Of a stretch of DNA of 33,460 nucleotides, positions 1 to 8,800 are shown piece by piece. The notes under the pieces are model-generated. The model had not been told where the DNA came from. It saw nothing but the letters and a program-made list of their open reading frames with translations, and did no database searches. This DNA comes from an uncultured Verrucomicrobiota bacterium (GTDB lineage: Bacteria > Verrucomicrobiota > Verrucomicrobiia > Limisphaerales > JAJXZI01): positions 1 to 33,460 of the forward strand of contig CAINDV010000573.1 in assembly GCA_903847485.1 (NCBI GenBank), given 5' to 3'. A program made the position numbers and the translations under genes. Numbering within the stretch: the first letter of the stretch is position 1; every line of letters begins with the position of its first letter.

Positions 1-1005
1 CTCAAGACGCAGATCCGCGCCGCTACTGATCCCCGGGACAAAGAACGGCTCCAGGTGGTACAGTGGGCCACCAGTGGCCAGCATACTTTGGCGGACCTCG
101 CCCGGTTGGCTGGCCGTGCCCGGTCAACCATCCAAGTGTGGCTGGGTGATTTTGCGGCCGGTGGGCTGGCCCAGTTGCTGGCACGCGAAGCTCCCCCCGG
201 CAAGCCCAGCCCGCTCGCGGCGGCCGAGGTGCAGGCCCAGTTGCAAGCCGGACTCCAGGCCGGCCAGTGGCGCACGGCGGGGCCAGTGGCTGCGTGGCTC
301 AAGGAAAAGCACAGCCTCGAGCGGGCCCCTAAGTCGCTCTATTACTGGCTGGAAAAAGCGGGCGGCGCGCTCCGGGTTCCGCGTCCCTGTCACGTCAAAC
401 AGGACCCGGCGGCGGCCGCGGCCTTCCGCGCCGAATTAGAGCAAAACCTTGAAAAACTCCACCTGTCCAAGGATCGTCCGGTAAAGATTTGGGTGGCCGA
501 TGAAGCCCGTTTTGGGCTGCACACCCAGAGCCGGCGCTGCTGGGCGCGGCGCGGGCAGCGGGTCGTGCTGGCCCAGGAACAGCGCTATGAATGGGAGTAT
601 GTGTACGGCGCGGTGGAAGTCGTTGAGGGGCGGGCCGAATTTCAATTCTTGCCGTCGGTGAGTTTGGAACTGAGCGGCGGGTTTCTCCAGCAACTGGCCG
701 ACAGTGACGTCCACGCCGAACATGTGGTCATCTGGGACCAGGCCGGGTTCCATCCCCGGCCAGGGGATGCGACGCTGCCCGCACGGATTCATCTGTTGCC
801 CTTGCCCCCGTATAGCCCAGAACTAAACCCGGTGGAAGGGCTGTGGGATCAAGCGCAGGACGTGACGTGCAACCAGCACTTTGCCGACCTCGACGCCTTG
901 GAGGCGACGCTCACCCAGGCGCTCCGCCCGTTTTGGGAGACGCCGGCGCGGGCCCTGTCGCTGGTTCACCACTGGCTCCACTATCAAGCAAACGCTACCG
1001 CCTGA
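1..1005 (+). CDS. IS630-family transposase, 5' end cut by window edge
   Basis: DDE transposase that would cut and paste its own insertion sequence. The frame is open from base 1, so the first codons lie outside the window; the GTG at 55 is only an internal candidate start. An N-terminal helix-turn-helix region (LADLARLAGRARSTIQVWL) is followed by a DDE_3 catalytic domain: first Asp in WVADEARFG (codon at 499), second Asp in VIWDQAGFHP (codon at 736), and Glu in the typical SPELNPVEGLWD block (codon at 835). All three acidic residues and the reading frame are intact, so it may be active. The left terminal repeat is outside the window and I could not place the right one with confidence. IS630 elements normally insert at TA. 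Family assignment is secure; the subgroup is not. Confidence 0.9.
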   Translation, partial: LKTQIRAATDPRDKERLQVVQWATSGQHTLADLARLAGRARSTIQVWLGDFAAGGLAQLLAREAPPGKPSPLAAAEVQAQLQAGLQAGQWRTAGPVAAWLKEKHSLERAPKSLYYWLEKAGGALRVPRPCHVKQDPAAAAAFRAELEQNLEKLHLSKDRPVKIWVADEARFGLHTQSRRCWARRGQRVVLAQEQRYEWEYVYGAVEVVEGRAEFQFLPSVSLELSGGFLQQLADSDVHAEHVVIWDQAGFHPRPGDATLPARIHLLPLPPYSPELNPVEGLWDQAQDVTCNQHFADLDALEATLTQALRPFWETPARALSLVHHWLHYQANATA

Positions 1006-1354
1006 CTCATATTACCGATTGTTAACGGGAAATGGTATAAGACTCCATACCTGGTTCACACCGCGTAACCTCGTCGTAGTTTGTTTGGTGGTGAAAAGCT
1101 CAACCGGAAGAAACAGCCAGCCGGGGCAGGACTCAAAAAACGCTGTAGCCGCCGTTTCCGGCTAAAGTTCCTCCACAAACTGCCGATAGGACACCCGGGG
1201 AGCGTCTGCGGGCTTGGTGGCCCGGATGACGCATCTCCGTTTCCGGATGCTGACGTTGCATGGATGAGCGCCGGTGCCTGCTTCCGCTTGCGGGTCTGTT
1301 GGCCCGTGGGTGCTTTCTGCAGCGCCTTGTGCCGACGATCTGCCCGGAGTTTGT
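1006..1354. other. Intergenic region between transposase and C10 peptidase
   Basis: No convincing gene. It should contain the right end of the IS630 element shortly after the transposase stop. Bases about 1129-1173 carry the sequence CGCTGTAGCCGCCGTTTCCG followed by GCTAAAGTTCC, which resembles a dispersed intergenic repeat I associate with Verrucomicrobia (recollection, not checked). A GGAG ribosome-binding site at 1346-1349 serves the downstream gene. No strong promoter was recognised. Confidence 0.5.
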
Positions 1355-4300
1355 ATGCGCAGTAGCAATGGATTGATCTACTGGGGCTTGGGTCTGGTTC
1401 TGACCGCACTGGCAGTCCCCCTGCCAGTGCGAGCGGACTCCGTGAGCCGGGCTGGAGCTGAGGCCATGACCCGTGGATGGCTCGTTGAGGGGCGTACTCG
1501 CCTTGCCGCGCACATGCCGGACAAGGTCAAATCCACCGAGACATTCGGCGATTTCCACGTAGTTCACTTGGACCCGGAAGGGTTCGTCGTGACCTCCGCC
1601 GACGATGGCTTGGAGCCAGTTATCGCCTTCTCCGCCAAAGGGCACTTCGAAGCCAACCCCGAGAATCCGCTCTGGGTTCTTCTCAACCGGGACGTTCCGG
1701 AAAGAACGGCTCACATCCGAGCCGTCAAGGGACGCCACAACCTCCAGGCCGCGCTAGGCAGCTCGCCAGCCAGTTCTCCGGACGCCGACGTATTGCACGA
1801 GTCTGATCGCAGCAAGGCAAAGTGGGAGCGGTTCCGCAGCCACACTTCCGCAGCGAGCCGGTCGTCCGCACCGGCAAATTCTGGCGTCAACTTCGCCCTG
1901 CCACCACCGCCCGGCGGCGGTTCCAATGCCGTGTCGCATCGGACAGCGGTTCGCATCAAGGAGTTTCGGTTAGTTGATGGCCAGGTGCAAATCACGCATG
2001 ACTCGCTTAGCTCGGTTTCGATTCTGGCGTCCTACGATGCCGGCAACTCCTGGCAGACGCTGGACTCTGGCGTCTTTCAATCCACCTGGATCTCCAGCCG
2101 TGCCACGCGGGAATCGGCTTGTTGGTTTCGGGTGGAGGAGGATGGCTTGATTGACGAGATGACCGTCGGGTTCATGCGCAATCCCCCACCGGCGTTGGAA
2201 CCGGCCACGGACATGGTTGGCTTGGTGGACACTAACGTCATTTCCAGTGAGCCGCTAAGCTCCACCTATGTTTCCAGCGTTTCCGACGTTCGCATTGCCC
2301 CACTGGTCCAGAGCAAATGGAGCCAATCCAGCGCTCAGGGCTACAACTGCTACAACTACTACACTCCGAACAACTACGTCTGCGGCTGCGTCGCCACGGC
2401 GGTGGCGCAATTGCTCCGCTACTGGCAATACCCGGTCGCGGGAGTCGGCCAGATCGGCCGCACTGTATATGTGAGCGGTTCCTCTCGCACGGCCACCACT
2501 CGTGGCGGCAACGGAACCGGCGGCCCTTACACTTGGAGCGCCATGCCCCTAGTTCCCGGTTCGACCACCTACAATGCCGCTCAGTGGCAGATGATCGGGG
2601 CGCTCTGCTACGACGCGGGGGTGAGCGTGAATATGCAGTACTCGTCCGGAGGTTCCGGAGCCTACATGAGTGCGTGTGCCGGTGCGTTTACCGGCGTCTT
2701 TGGCTATGCGAACGCCAAGTACAACTATCCGCCGAACCTCCTGCAACCCATCAATTCCAACCTGAAAGCCGGCTGCCCGGTGCTCCTCGGCATCGACAAC
2801 AGCGGCGCCAGCGGACATGCCATCGTGTGCGACGGTTTCGGCTACTCTTCCGGAACAATGTACCACCACTTGAACATGGGCTGGGCCGGCTCCTGGGATC
2901 TTTGGTACACCCTGCCGGCCATCGGGGGGCCTTACAATTGGAACAGCGTCCACTGCGTCATCTTCAACGTCTTCCCCACCGGTGCCGGCGAGTTGATTTC
3001 AGGCCGCGTCGCGACCACTGCGGGCGTCCCGGTGCAGGGTGCCAACCTCACCGCCTCCGCCAGTGGGCAGAACTACACTGCCACCAGCGACGCCAACGGC
3101 TACTACGGCATCAAGGTCCCGGTCTTGCGGACCTACTCCGTGACTGCCAGCAAGACCGGGATGAACAGCGCCACTCGCTCAGGAGTGAACGTCGGGAGTT
3201 CGAGCTACTCGGTTTGTGGAAACGCCGCCGACATGGACTTCGCGTTGAGTTCGTTCGCTCTGTCGGCTGTCGCCGTGAGTGACAGCATCTGGCTGCGCTG
3301 GAGCATCCCCACGAACTGCAGCCTGCCCAACAACACCGTGTACATCCGGCACCGCACCGATCGTTACCCAACCAGCGCCAGCGATGGCACGGAGATTTAC
3401 TCCGGCACTAGCCAGGTTTTTGCCCACACGGTACGTGACACCAGTGGAGCGGTAACGAACTACTACGCCATCTGGGGCAATGATGGCTCGCCCTACGCCG
3501 CAGTGAGTGGCGTCACTCAGGCCAGCGCGTGTGCGGATCCCGGCACGGTGAAACTGTTCTGGACCTGCCCGACCGCGACTCGGGCCGTGGCCTGGCTGCT
3601 GAAATCGGACGGCACCCGGCGTTCCAGCGGCTTAGTGGGAGAAGTGGCGTCCGGCTGGCAGCTCGTGGGCACCGGTGACGTTGATCGTGACGGGGTGGCG
3701 GACCTGATCTGGCACAACGCCTCAGCGGGCAAGGCCAACTGCTGGCTGCTGAACGCCGACGGCACCAAACGCTCCGGCGGTACCATCGGGGACGTGGCAG
3801 CGGGCTGGACTCTTGCGGGGGTAGGTGACGTTGACGGTGACGGTAGTGCGGACTTGATCTGGTACAACGCCGCTTTGGGCAAAGCAAACTATTGGTTTCT
3901 AAATGCTGGCGGAACGAAGCGCTCTGGAGGCACTATCGCGACCGACCTCTCGACCGGGTGGTTGCCGATCGGCGCGGCCGACATTGACGGCGATGGCAAC
4001 GCCGATATGCTTTGGTATCAACCTACCCTAGGAAAAACCCTTTGCTGGTTTCTCAACGCTGACGGCACCAGACGATCCAGCGTCAGCATAGGAGACTTCG
4101 CGGGGGGATGGAAACCGGTCGGCATTGGCAACATCGACGGTGATCACGTTCCGGACTTGATATGGTTCAACACCGCGCAAGCCAAGGCGAATGTTTGGTT
4201 CTTGAACACCAGTGGTACAAAGCGCTCGGCTGTCAGTAGCGGCACGGCAGCGGTCGGTTGGACGCTGGCGTACATCGGGGACATTAACGCCGACGGCACC

Positions 4301-4435
4301 GCAGACCTGATCTGGAACAACCCGGCGGATGGCAGGGTGGTGTATTGGATTCTGAATGCGGATGGCGTCAAACGATCCAGTGGCACCTCGAGCACCGCTT
4401 CCACGGGGTGGAATTTGTCTGGTTTCAGCCAGTAA
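1355..4435 (+). CDS. Secreted C10 (streptopain-like) cysteine peptidase with VCBS repeat tail
   Basis: Predicted secreted papain-like cysteine protease, 1026 aa. The ATG at 1355 is chosen over an upstream in-frame ATG at 1274 because it follows a GGAG ribosome-binding site and opens directly into a signal peptide (GLIYWGLGLVLTALAVPLPVRA, cleavage near residue 27). Residues about 30-120 resemble the C10 propeptide. The peptidase domain carries the active-site Cys345 in CGCVATAVAQ and the catalytic His488 in SGHAIVCDG, followed by HLNMGWAGSW, which matches the streptopain NWGWGG block. A carboxypeptidase-regulatory-like beta domain follows (about 548-620), then a fibronectin-like stretch. The C-terminus (776-1026) is five 50-residue repeats, each starting with a DxDGD-type calcium loop and containing ADLIW and W-LNADGTKRS. 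No sorting signal is evident. The substrate is unknown. It stands alone between the transposase and the glycan block. Confidence 0.88.
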   Translation: MRSSNGLIYWGLGLVLTALAVPLPVRADSVSRAGAEAMTRGWLVEGRTRLAAHMPDKVKSTETFGDFHVVHLDPEGFVVTSADDGLEPVIAFSAKGHFEANPENPLWVLLNRDVPERTAHIRAVKGRHNLQAALGSSPASSPDADVLHESDRSKAKWERFRSHTSAASRSSAPANSGVNFALPPPPGGGSNAVSHRTAVRIKEFRLVDGQVQITHDSLSSVSILASYDAGNSWQTLDSGVFQSTWISSRATRESACWFRVEEDGLIDEMTVGFMRNPPPALEPATDMVGLVDTNVISSEPLSSTYVSSVSDVRIAPLVQSKWSQSSAQGYNCYNYYTPNNYVCGCVATAVAQLLRYWQYPVAGVGQIGRTVYVSGSSRTATTRGGNGTGGPYTWSAMPLVPGSTTYNAAQWQMIGALCYDAGVSVNMQYSSGGSGAYMSACAGAFTGVFGYANAKYNYPPNLLQPINSNLKAGCPVLLGIDNSGASGHAIVCDGFGYSSGTMYHHLNMGWAGSWDLWYTLPAIGGPYNWNSVHCVIFNVFPTGAGELISGRVATTAGVPVQGANLTASASGQNYTATSDANGYYGIKVPVLRTYSVTASKTGMNSATRSGVNVGSSSYSVCGNAADMDFALSSFALSAVAVSDSIWLRWSIPTNCSLPNNTVYIRHRTDRYPTSASDGTEIYSGTSQVFAHTVRDTSGAVTNYYAIWGNDGSPYAAVSGVTQASACADPGTVKLFWTCPTATRAVAWLLKSDGTRRSSGLVGEVASGWQLVGTGDVDRDGVADLIWHNASAGKANCWLLNADGTKRSGGTIGDVAAGWTLAGVGDVDGDGSADLIWYNAALGKANYWFLNAGGTKRSGGTIATDLSTGWLPIGAADIDGDGNADMLWYQPTLGKTLCWFLNADGTRRSSVSIGDFAGGWKPVGIGNIDGDHVPDLIWFNTAQAKANVWFLNTSGTKRSAVSSGTAAVGWTLAYIGDINADGTADLIWNNPADGRVVYWILNADGVKRSSGTSSTASTGWNLSGFSQ
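3680..4432 (+). repeat. Five tandem 50-codon FG-GAP/VCBS repeats
   Basis: In-frame tandem repeats of about 150 bp at the 3' end of the peptidase gene. Each unit encodes a calcium-binding loop (DVDGDG or a variant), then ADLIWYN, a W-x-LNADGTKRS strand and a GW-L-G turn. A sixth, partial unit lacking the acidic loop precedes them (from about 3580). Unit 2 is 51 codons. The fourth loop (IDGDHVPD) and fifth loop (INADGTAD) are the most diverged. Such repeats form beta-propeller blades used in adhesion or substrate binding. Confidence 0.85.
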
Positions 4436-4737
4436 TAGCCATGGGCCCGCAGAGTTTGGAAAGGCATAGCACCTCCCATTGGCTACGAGGTGTGCTAGCA
4501 AGTATGAGGTCCCCTTGCTAACGACAACAGCCTCCATTGATTCGTTTGGTGTCCAACTGGTGTGTTGTCATCTGGTGGGCAATTTCTGCCTGTTAGTTGG
4601 ACAAGTTTTCCTCGTTGATGACCCACCGTCGGCTGGAATGACCCAAAGGATAAACTAGCTCATACAACTGCCTGCCAAATGAGCGCTTTAACACCGCCTA
4701 AAAAAGGCGGCACGTACTTTGCTTCGCTGTCTGCAGC
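4436..4737. other. Intergenic region after the peptidase gene
   Basis: No gene is supported here. Bases 4467-4497 can fold into an imperfect hairpin (TAGCACCTC against GAGGTGTGCTA), and 4695-4711 into a short CCGCCT/AGGCGG hairpin with an A-rich loop. Neither is followed by a T-run, so a terminator role is doubtful. The region is richer in A and T than its neighbours. Confidence 0.4.
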
Positions 4738-4905
4738 ATGAATGGTATTGACTCTAATCTCCTTGAAATGCGTGAAGTGCTGCCTCGCGGAAGTTCTGTG
4801 CGTCATTCCGACTCCACCGTTGAGTTTCCATATGACAACGCTGGAAAAATGAAATCGCTCCAGTCACACCAATTATCTTGGCACCAAGCAGGGTCCTTTT
4901 TTTGA
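4738..4905 (+). CDS. Possible 55-aa small ORF upstream of the GSCFA gene
   Basis: A short frame from ATG 4738 to TGA 4905, ending 12 bases before the GSCFA start. The peptide begins MNGIDSNLLEMREVLPRGSS and is polar with no transmembrane segment or known motif. There is no ribosome-binding site upstream of the ATG, and the composition does not strongly favour coding. The stop codon overlaps the GAGGAG ribosome-binding site of the next gene, a layout seen in coupled leader ORFs but also expected by chance. I do not recognise it. Treat it as a candidate only. Confidence 0.22.
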   Translation: MNGIDSNLLEMREVLPRGSSVRHSDSTVEFPYDNAGKMKSLQSHQLSWHQAGSFF

Positions 4906-4917
4906 GGAGAGCGGGCC

Positions 4918-5880
4918 ATGGGTAACATCTTGCACTTGGACCAATTCGCGCTTCCTACGCCCACGGTCTTTGATCCAGAGCGCTTCGACATGAGCGACCT
5001 TCTGTTGCAAGTGACTGCCTCCTTCAATTTTAAGCAGGACAGTCGTGTTTTTGTGATGGGAAGTTGTTTTGCGGCGGAAGTCCGGCGTGCTTTGATTGGG
5101 TCGGGGTTTGCTGCAACAGATGGCGGGCAGGGATTCAAATATAATACATTTAGCATGTTTCAGACTCTGGACTGGGCGCTTAACGACAGCTTCGATGAGC
5201 GATTTCTCGCACCGCTGGAGGATGGGAGATACCTCGACGGACACCGGCATCCATCTTTTGTCTTCCCAACGGCGGCCAGCGGTGCGCTGCAACACCGAAT
5301 TGTCCTCGAGCGGGTGCGGGATGAGATTCTGTCGGCGGACATTGTGGTGCTAACACTCGGATTGGTCGAAGCATGGCGTGATTCCGTCGCCGACGTATGG
5401 CTAAACGAGACGCCGCCAGTGAAGTTGCTTGCGCAGAAAAATCGTTTTTGTGTTTATCCCACCACCCATACGCAGAACTTGGATGCGTTTCAAGCCCTAC
5501 TGTTGCGCCTTCATGAGGTAAACCCCGCCTGCCGGGTCTTGTGTTCGGTGTCACCAGTGCCACTCAAAGCCACGTTCTGCGGCGACGACGTGCTTGTGGC
5601 TAATTGCTACAGTAAGTCCACATTACGTTCAGTCGCTTCTGAAGCAGTGCAATGCTTGCGCAAGGACCATGGAATGGTGATCGATTATTTTCCAGCTTTC
5701 GAACTGTCTACCTTGCGGCCGCGCGACGAGGTTTGGTGTAAAACTATTCGGAACAATGAACCAGATGGGCGACACGTGCGGCGTGATTTCGTGGATGGGG
5801 TAATCATGAAACTATTCCTGGACAGCTATGTAGAATCCACTTCTGTGACATTGCCAAAACGAAATGCGCTCACTTCTTGA
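4918..5880 (+). CDS. GSCFA-domain protein (SGNH-hydrolase-like)
   Basis: 320-aa cytoplasmic protein of the GSCFA family (Pfam GSCFA), distantly related to SGNH/GDSL hydrolases. The family motif GSCFA lies at residues 48-52 (VFVMGSCFAAEV), where Ser49 would be the nucleophile. A C-terminal D283-G-R-H286 fits the Asp-His pair of SGNH enzymes. Length is usual for the family. The ATG at 4918 is preceded by GAGGAG at a 7-8 base spacing, a good start. The biochemical role of the family is not established; members often sit beside sugar transferases, so acyl or acetyl ester chemistry on a glycan is a reasonable guess. Its 3' end overlaps the possible start of the next gene by 17 bases, implying co-transcription. 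Confidence 0.85.
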   Translation: MGNILHLDQFALPTPTVFDPERFDMSDLLLQVTASFNFKQDSRVFVMGSCFAAEVRRALIGSGFAATDGGQGFKYNTFSMFQTLDWALNDSFDERFLAPLEDGRYLDGHRHPSFVFPTAASGALQHRIVLERVRDEILSADIVVLTLGLVEAWRDSVADVWLNETPPVKLLAQKNRFCVYPTTHTQNLDAFQALLLRLHEVNPACRVLCSVSPVPLKATFCGDDVLVANCYSKSTLRSVASEAVQCLRKDHGMVIDYFPAFELSTLRPRDEVWCKTIRNNEPDGRHVRRDFVDGVIMKLFLDSYVESTSVTLPKRNALTS

Positions 5881-8800
5881 ATCTTCACGGGTCTCTGTAA
5901 GCACAAAATCAACAATGCCCACATACCGCGTCCTGTGCAACAGTTGGCCCAAGGCTGGCACCCATCTACTGCTCGAACTCACGCGTCTCGCCATCGGTGA
6001 AGGAAAGTGGTATCACGACAAAGATATAAAGTATCAGGGCGATGCAGGTTTGATATCCCAGGTCGAGGAACGCCTCAAGAATTACGAGGGACAATCCTTC
6101 GCCATCAAAGGCCATTACGGTCACACTACAGCCATCGAGGCATTTCTTGCCGAGCACCGTTTTGCCCATCTCTTCACGGTGCGAGACCCCCGCGAGGTCC
6201 TCTGCTCCACCCAACGTTGGCTCCGCGATCTGCGCTCGGACTGGCCTGTCAGCCGCCACATCGCGTCGCTCGATCCCGAAAGCCAATTAGAGAAAATTAT
6301 CCTAGGATTACCCTTGCTCTGGCCTTTCGACTGCGACTGCGCCGTCAGGTGGGATCAGCCACTCCCTGACCGTTATGCGGCTCTCACGCTGTGGCTCGCA
6401 ACCCCTGATTGCTGCGTGCTTGCCTACGAAGACCTAGCCGGCGCGCGCGGCGTCTCCGCTCAGTTCGCAGCCATCGAACGCGCTCTGCGGCAAGTGCAGA
6501 TTCCGTTCGATCACGGAGATATCTCCCAGATAACCAGACTGATCTGCAATCCCGCGTCCGCTACTTTCCACACCGGCCCAAGCTCAAACTGGGAAAATGT
6601 CTTCACCGACCGCCACCGACACCTCTTCGTCGAGCACGGAGGCGAAGCTCTGGTTGAGCGGCTCGGCTATGCCCCGACCTTCTCGTACAAACCCCGTGCC
6701 GAGCGCCAACCCGTCGCCCCGGTCGTTACCGCCGTGGAAAACTCCGAGTCCGCTATCTTGGGAACGCACAGCGACAAGAGTGCCTGGTCGCGAGCTCAGA
6801 AGGCAGAATACGAATACCATACCCATTCTCAAGCCAGGAAGACTGGGCAATTCACCAAAAATACTGAGAAACTCTTCCGATTGTTTCAACTGGATCCCGA
6901 AGCCTATAACGGTCGCACCATTGTTGACTTGGGCGCTGGCTCGCAGCTCAGGAGCAAATATTTCCGAGGCGCACGCATCGCCGCCGTGGAACCCCTGGCT
7001 TCGAAGTTTCTCACAGGGATTTCGTGGTGTGATTTGAACGACGCGTGGAAACTCTATTCCCAGTCGGCTGAGGTCTTTCTGCCCGAGTTGGTAGGGGAAG
7101 CCGACCTTGTTCTTTGCATCAATGTGCTGGACCACACTTACAACCCCACTGCCATTCTTGCCAACGCACGGCGCTACCTGCGCAGCGGCGGCACTTGCGT
7201 TCTTTCTGTCGATCTCTGTGAGCGAACAAACGAGATGCACCCTATCGCGCTCAATGAGGAAAGCTTGCTCACAATAATTACGCAGACGGGGTTTGAAATC
7301 CAGCGCGACTATAAGGGCCTGGTTGACAGTATAGCGTACGGGCACGGAGTTGCATGGACATTGGTCCTGAAGCCTGCAAGTGAAATTAGGAACGATGTGA
7401 CTCGGCCAATCTGGCTTGTCTGCTCGAACAGTAGCCACGTCAAACTTTTTGGGCCAGTGGCCAGGGAACTCAAGGCACACGGATGGACACCCACATTCGT
7501 GTCGCTGGACAATTATTACGGCCAGGGTTCGGCGCAAGCGCTGAGGGATATGGGCTTGGAACGATTGGAGTTACCAACCAACCATCCCGATCAGGATTGG
7601 TACGAGCGGACGCACCAGCAGCGACAGGCTTGGGGCGCGGAGGCCGCCAAAGCCGTACAAGAGATGTTTGAAATCAATGCGCCGCAGGTTCTTGTGGTGG
7701 CAAATGACACGGGGGTTTTGGAGCAGTTCTTTGTGCAAGCGGCGGAACGATTTGGAACCCGCACGGTGTTGGTCCAGGAAGGCGCGTTGCGCTCACCGAC
7801 GGTGAATCCAGCAACCGGCGAACACACCACGGTCATGGGCGACGGCGGCTGCGAGCTCATCTGCACATGGGGCGAAGGTCTGGCGGGGCGTCTCCGGAAG
7901 AGAGGCGTCAACGGCACGGTCGAGGTGGTGGGAAACCCCCTGTTTGATCTTCCCCTGCCGCCACCGACGGCCAGCGGCGGTGCCCCGGAAACCATTCTCC
8001 TGATCGGACAATGTTTCGGCAAATACGGCGAGCTTTCCCTGGAACAGGAACACGCCACCTACGAGCAGTTGATTCGCGCCATCCTTCAACGCAAGCAATA
8101 CCGGCTCGTCTTCAAATTGCATCCCCAGCAGAACCCTGAATACTATGCCGGCCTGCACGAACGACTCGGAAGGTCCTTTGAGTTCCTAACCGGGGGGGAG
8201 TCCTTGGCGAGCATCCGGACGGCTGACCTGGTGGTGAGCGTTGCCTCCACTATGGCGCTTGAAGCATTCCGCCTTGGAGTGCCGACACTGACGCTGCATT
8301 ATCTAGCGCCGTTCGAAGTGCCAGACCTAGTGCGGCTGCCTGGAGGCTGTAGCAGTGAAGATGAATTTCACCGGTACTTGGACGAGCCCGAATCATGGAA
8401 GGGCCAGCGCTCTAATCCTGAATCAGACGAAGCGATTACCCGCGAGTTGTTTTACAAATTGGATGGGAAAGCTTGCGAGCGGATGGGCGTCGCCATGGAA
8501 AATTTGGTGAGTTCGCCAATCGTAAAACGCCCTGCGGTCACGTCAGTCTCAGCTTCTACCCACACCCGAGACCATCACCCCAAGAACGAAATGACACCAA
8601 ATCAATTCAACACCCAGTCCGGTCCGGGTTGGGCTATCCTACAAGAGCTTTATGCCACCAAGAAAGCCCTGGACTTGGCTGGCAAAGTGCATGACCTCGA
8701 AATGGGCGGCGTCCCGTTGGCGACTGGGCTTTTGCTGTACGATCTTGTTCGCCAGCACCGTCCCAGCCAAACTCTGGAAGTAGGTTTCGCCTACGGATAT

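Noticed and set aside
1274-1354. Longer N-terminus for the C10 peptidase
   Set aside because: The ATG at 1355 has a ribosome-binding site and begins a proper signal peptide; the extension would bury it.
3680-4432. Regular 150-bp spaced repeats considered as a CRISPR-like array
   Set aside because: They are in-frame protein repeats with calcium-loop motifs; no short identical direct repeats or unique spacers.
5864-5880. Frameshift joining GSCFA and the five-module gene into one protein
   Set aside because: Both ends look natural: the GSCFA protein is full length and the next gene begins at its sulfotransferase domain.
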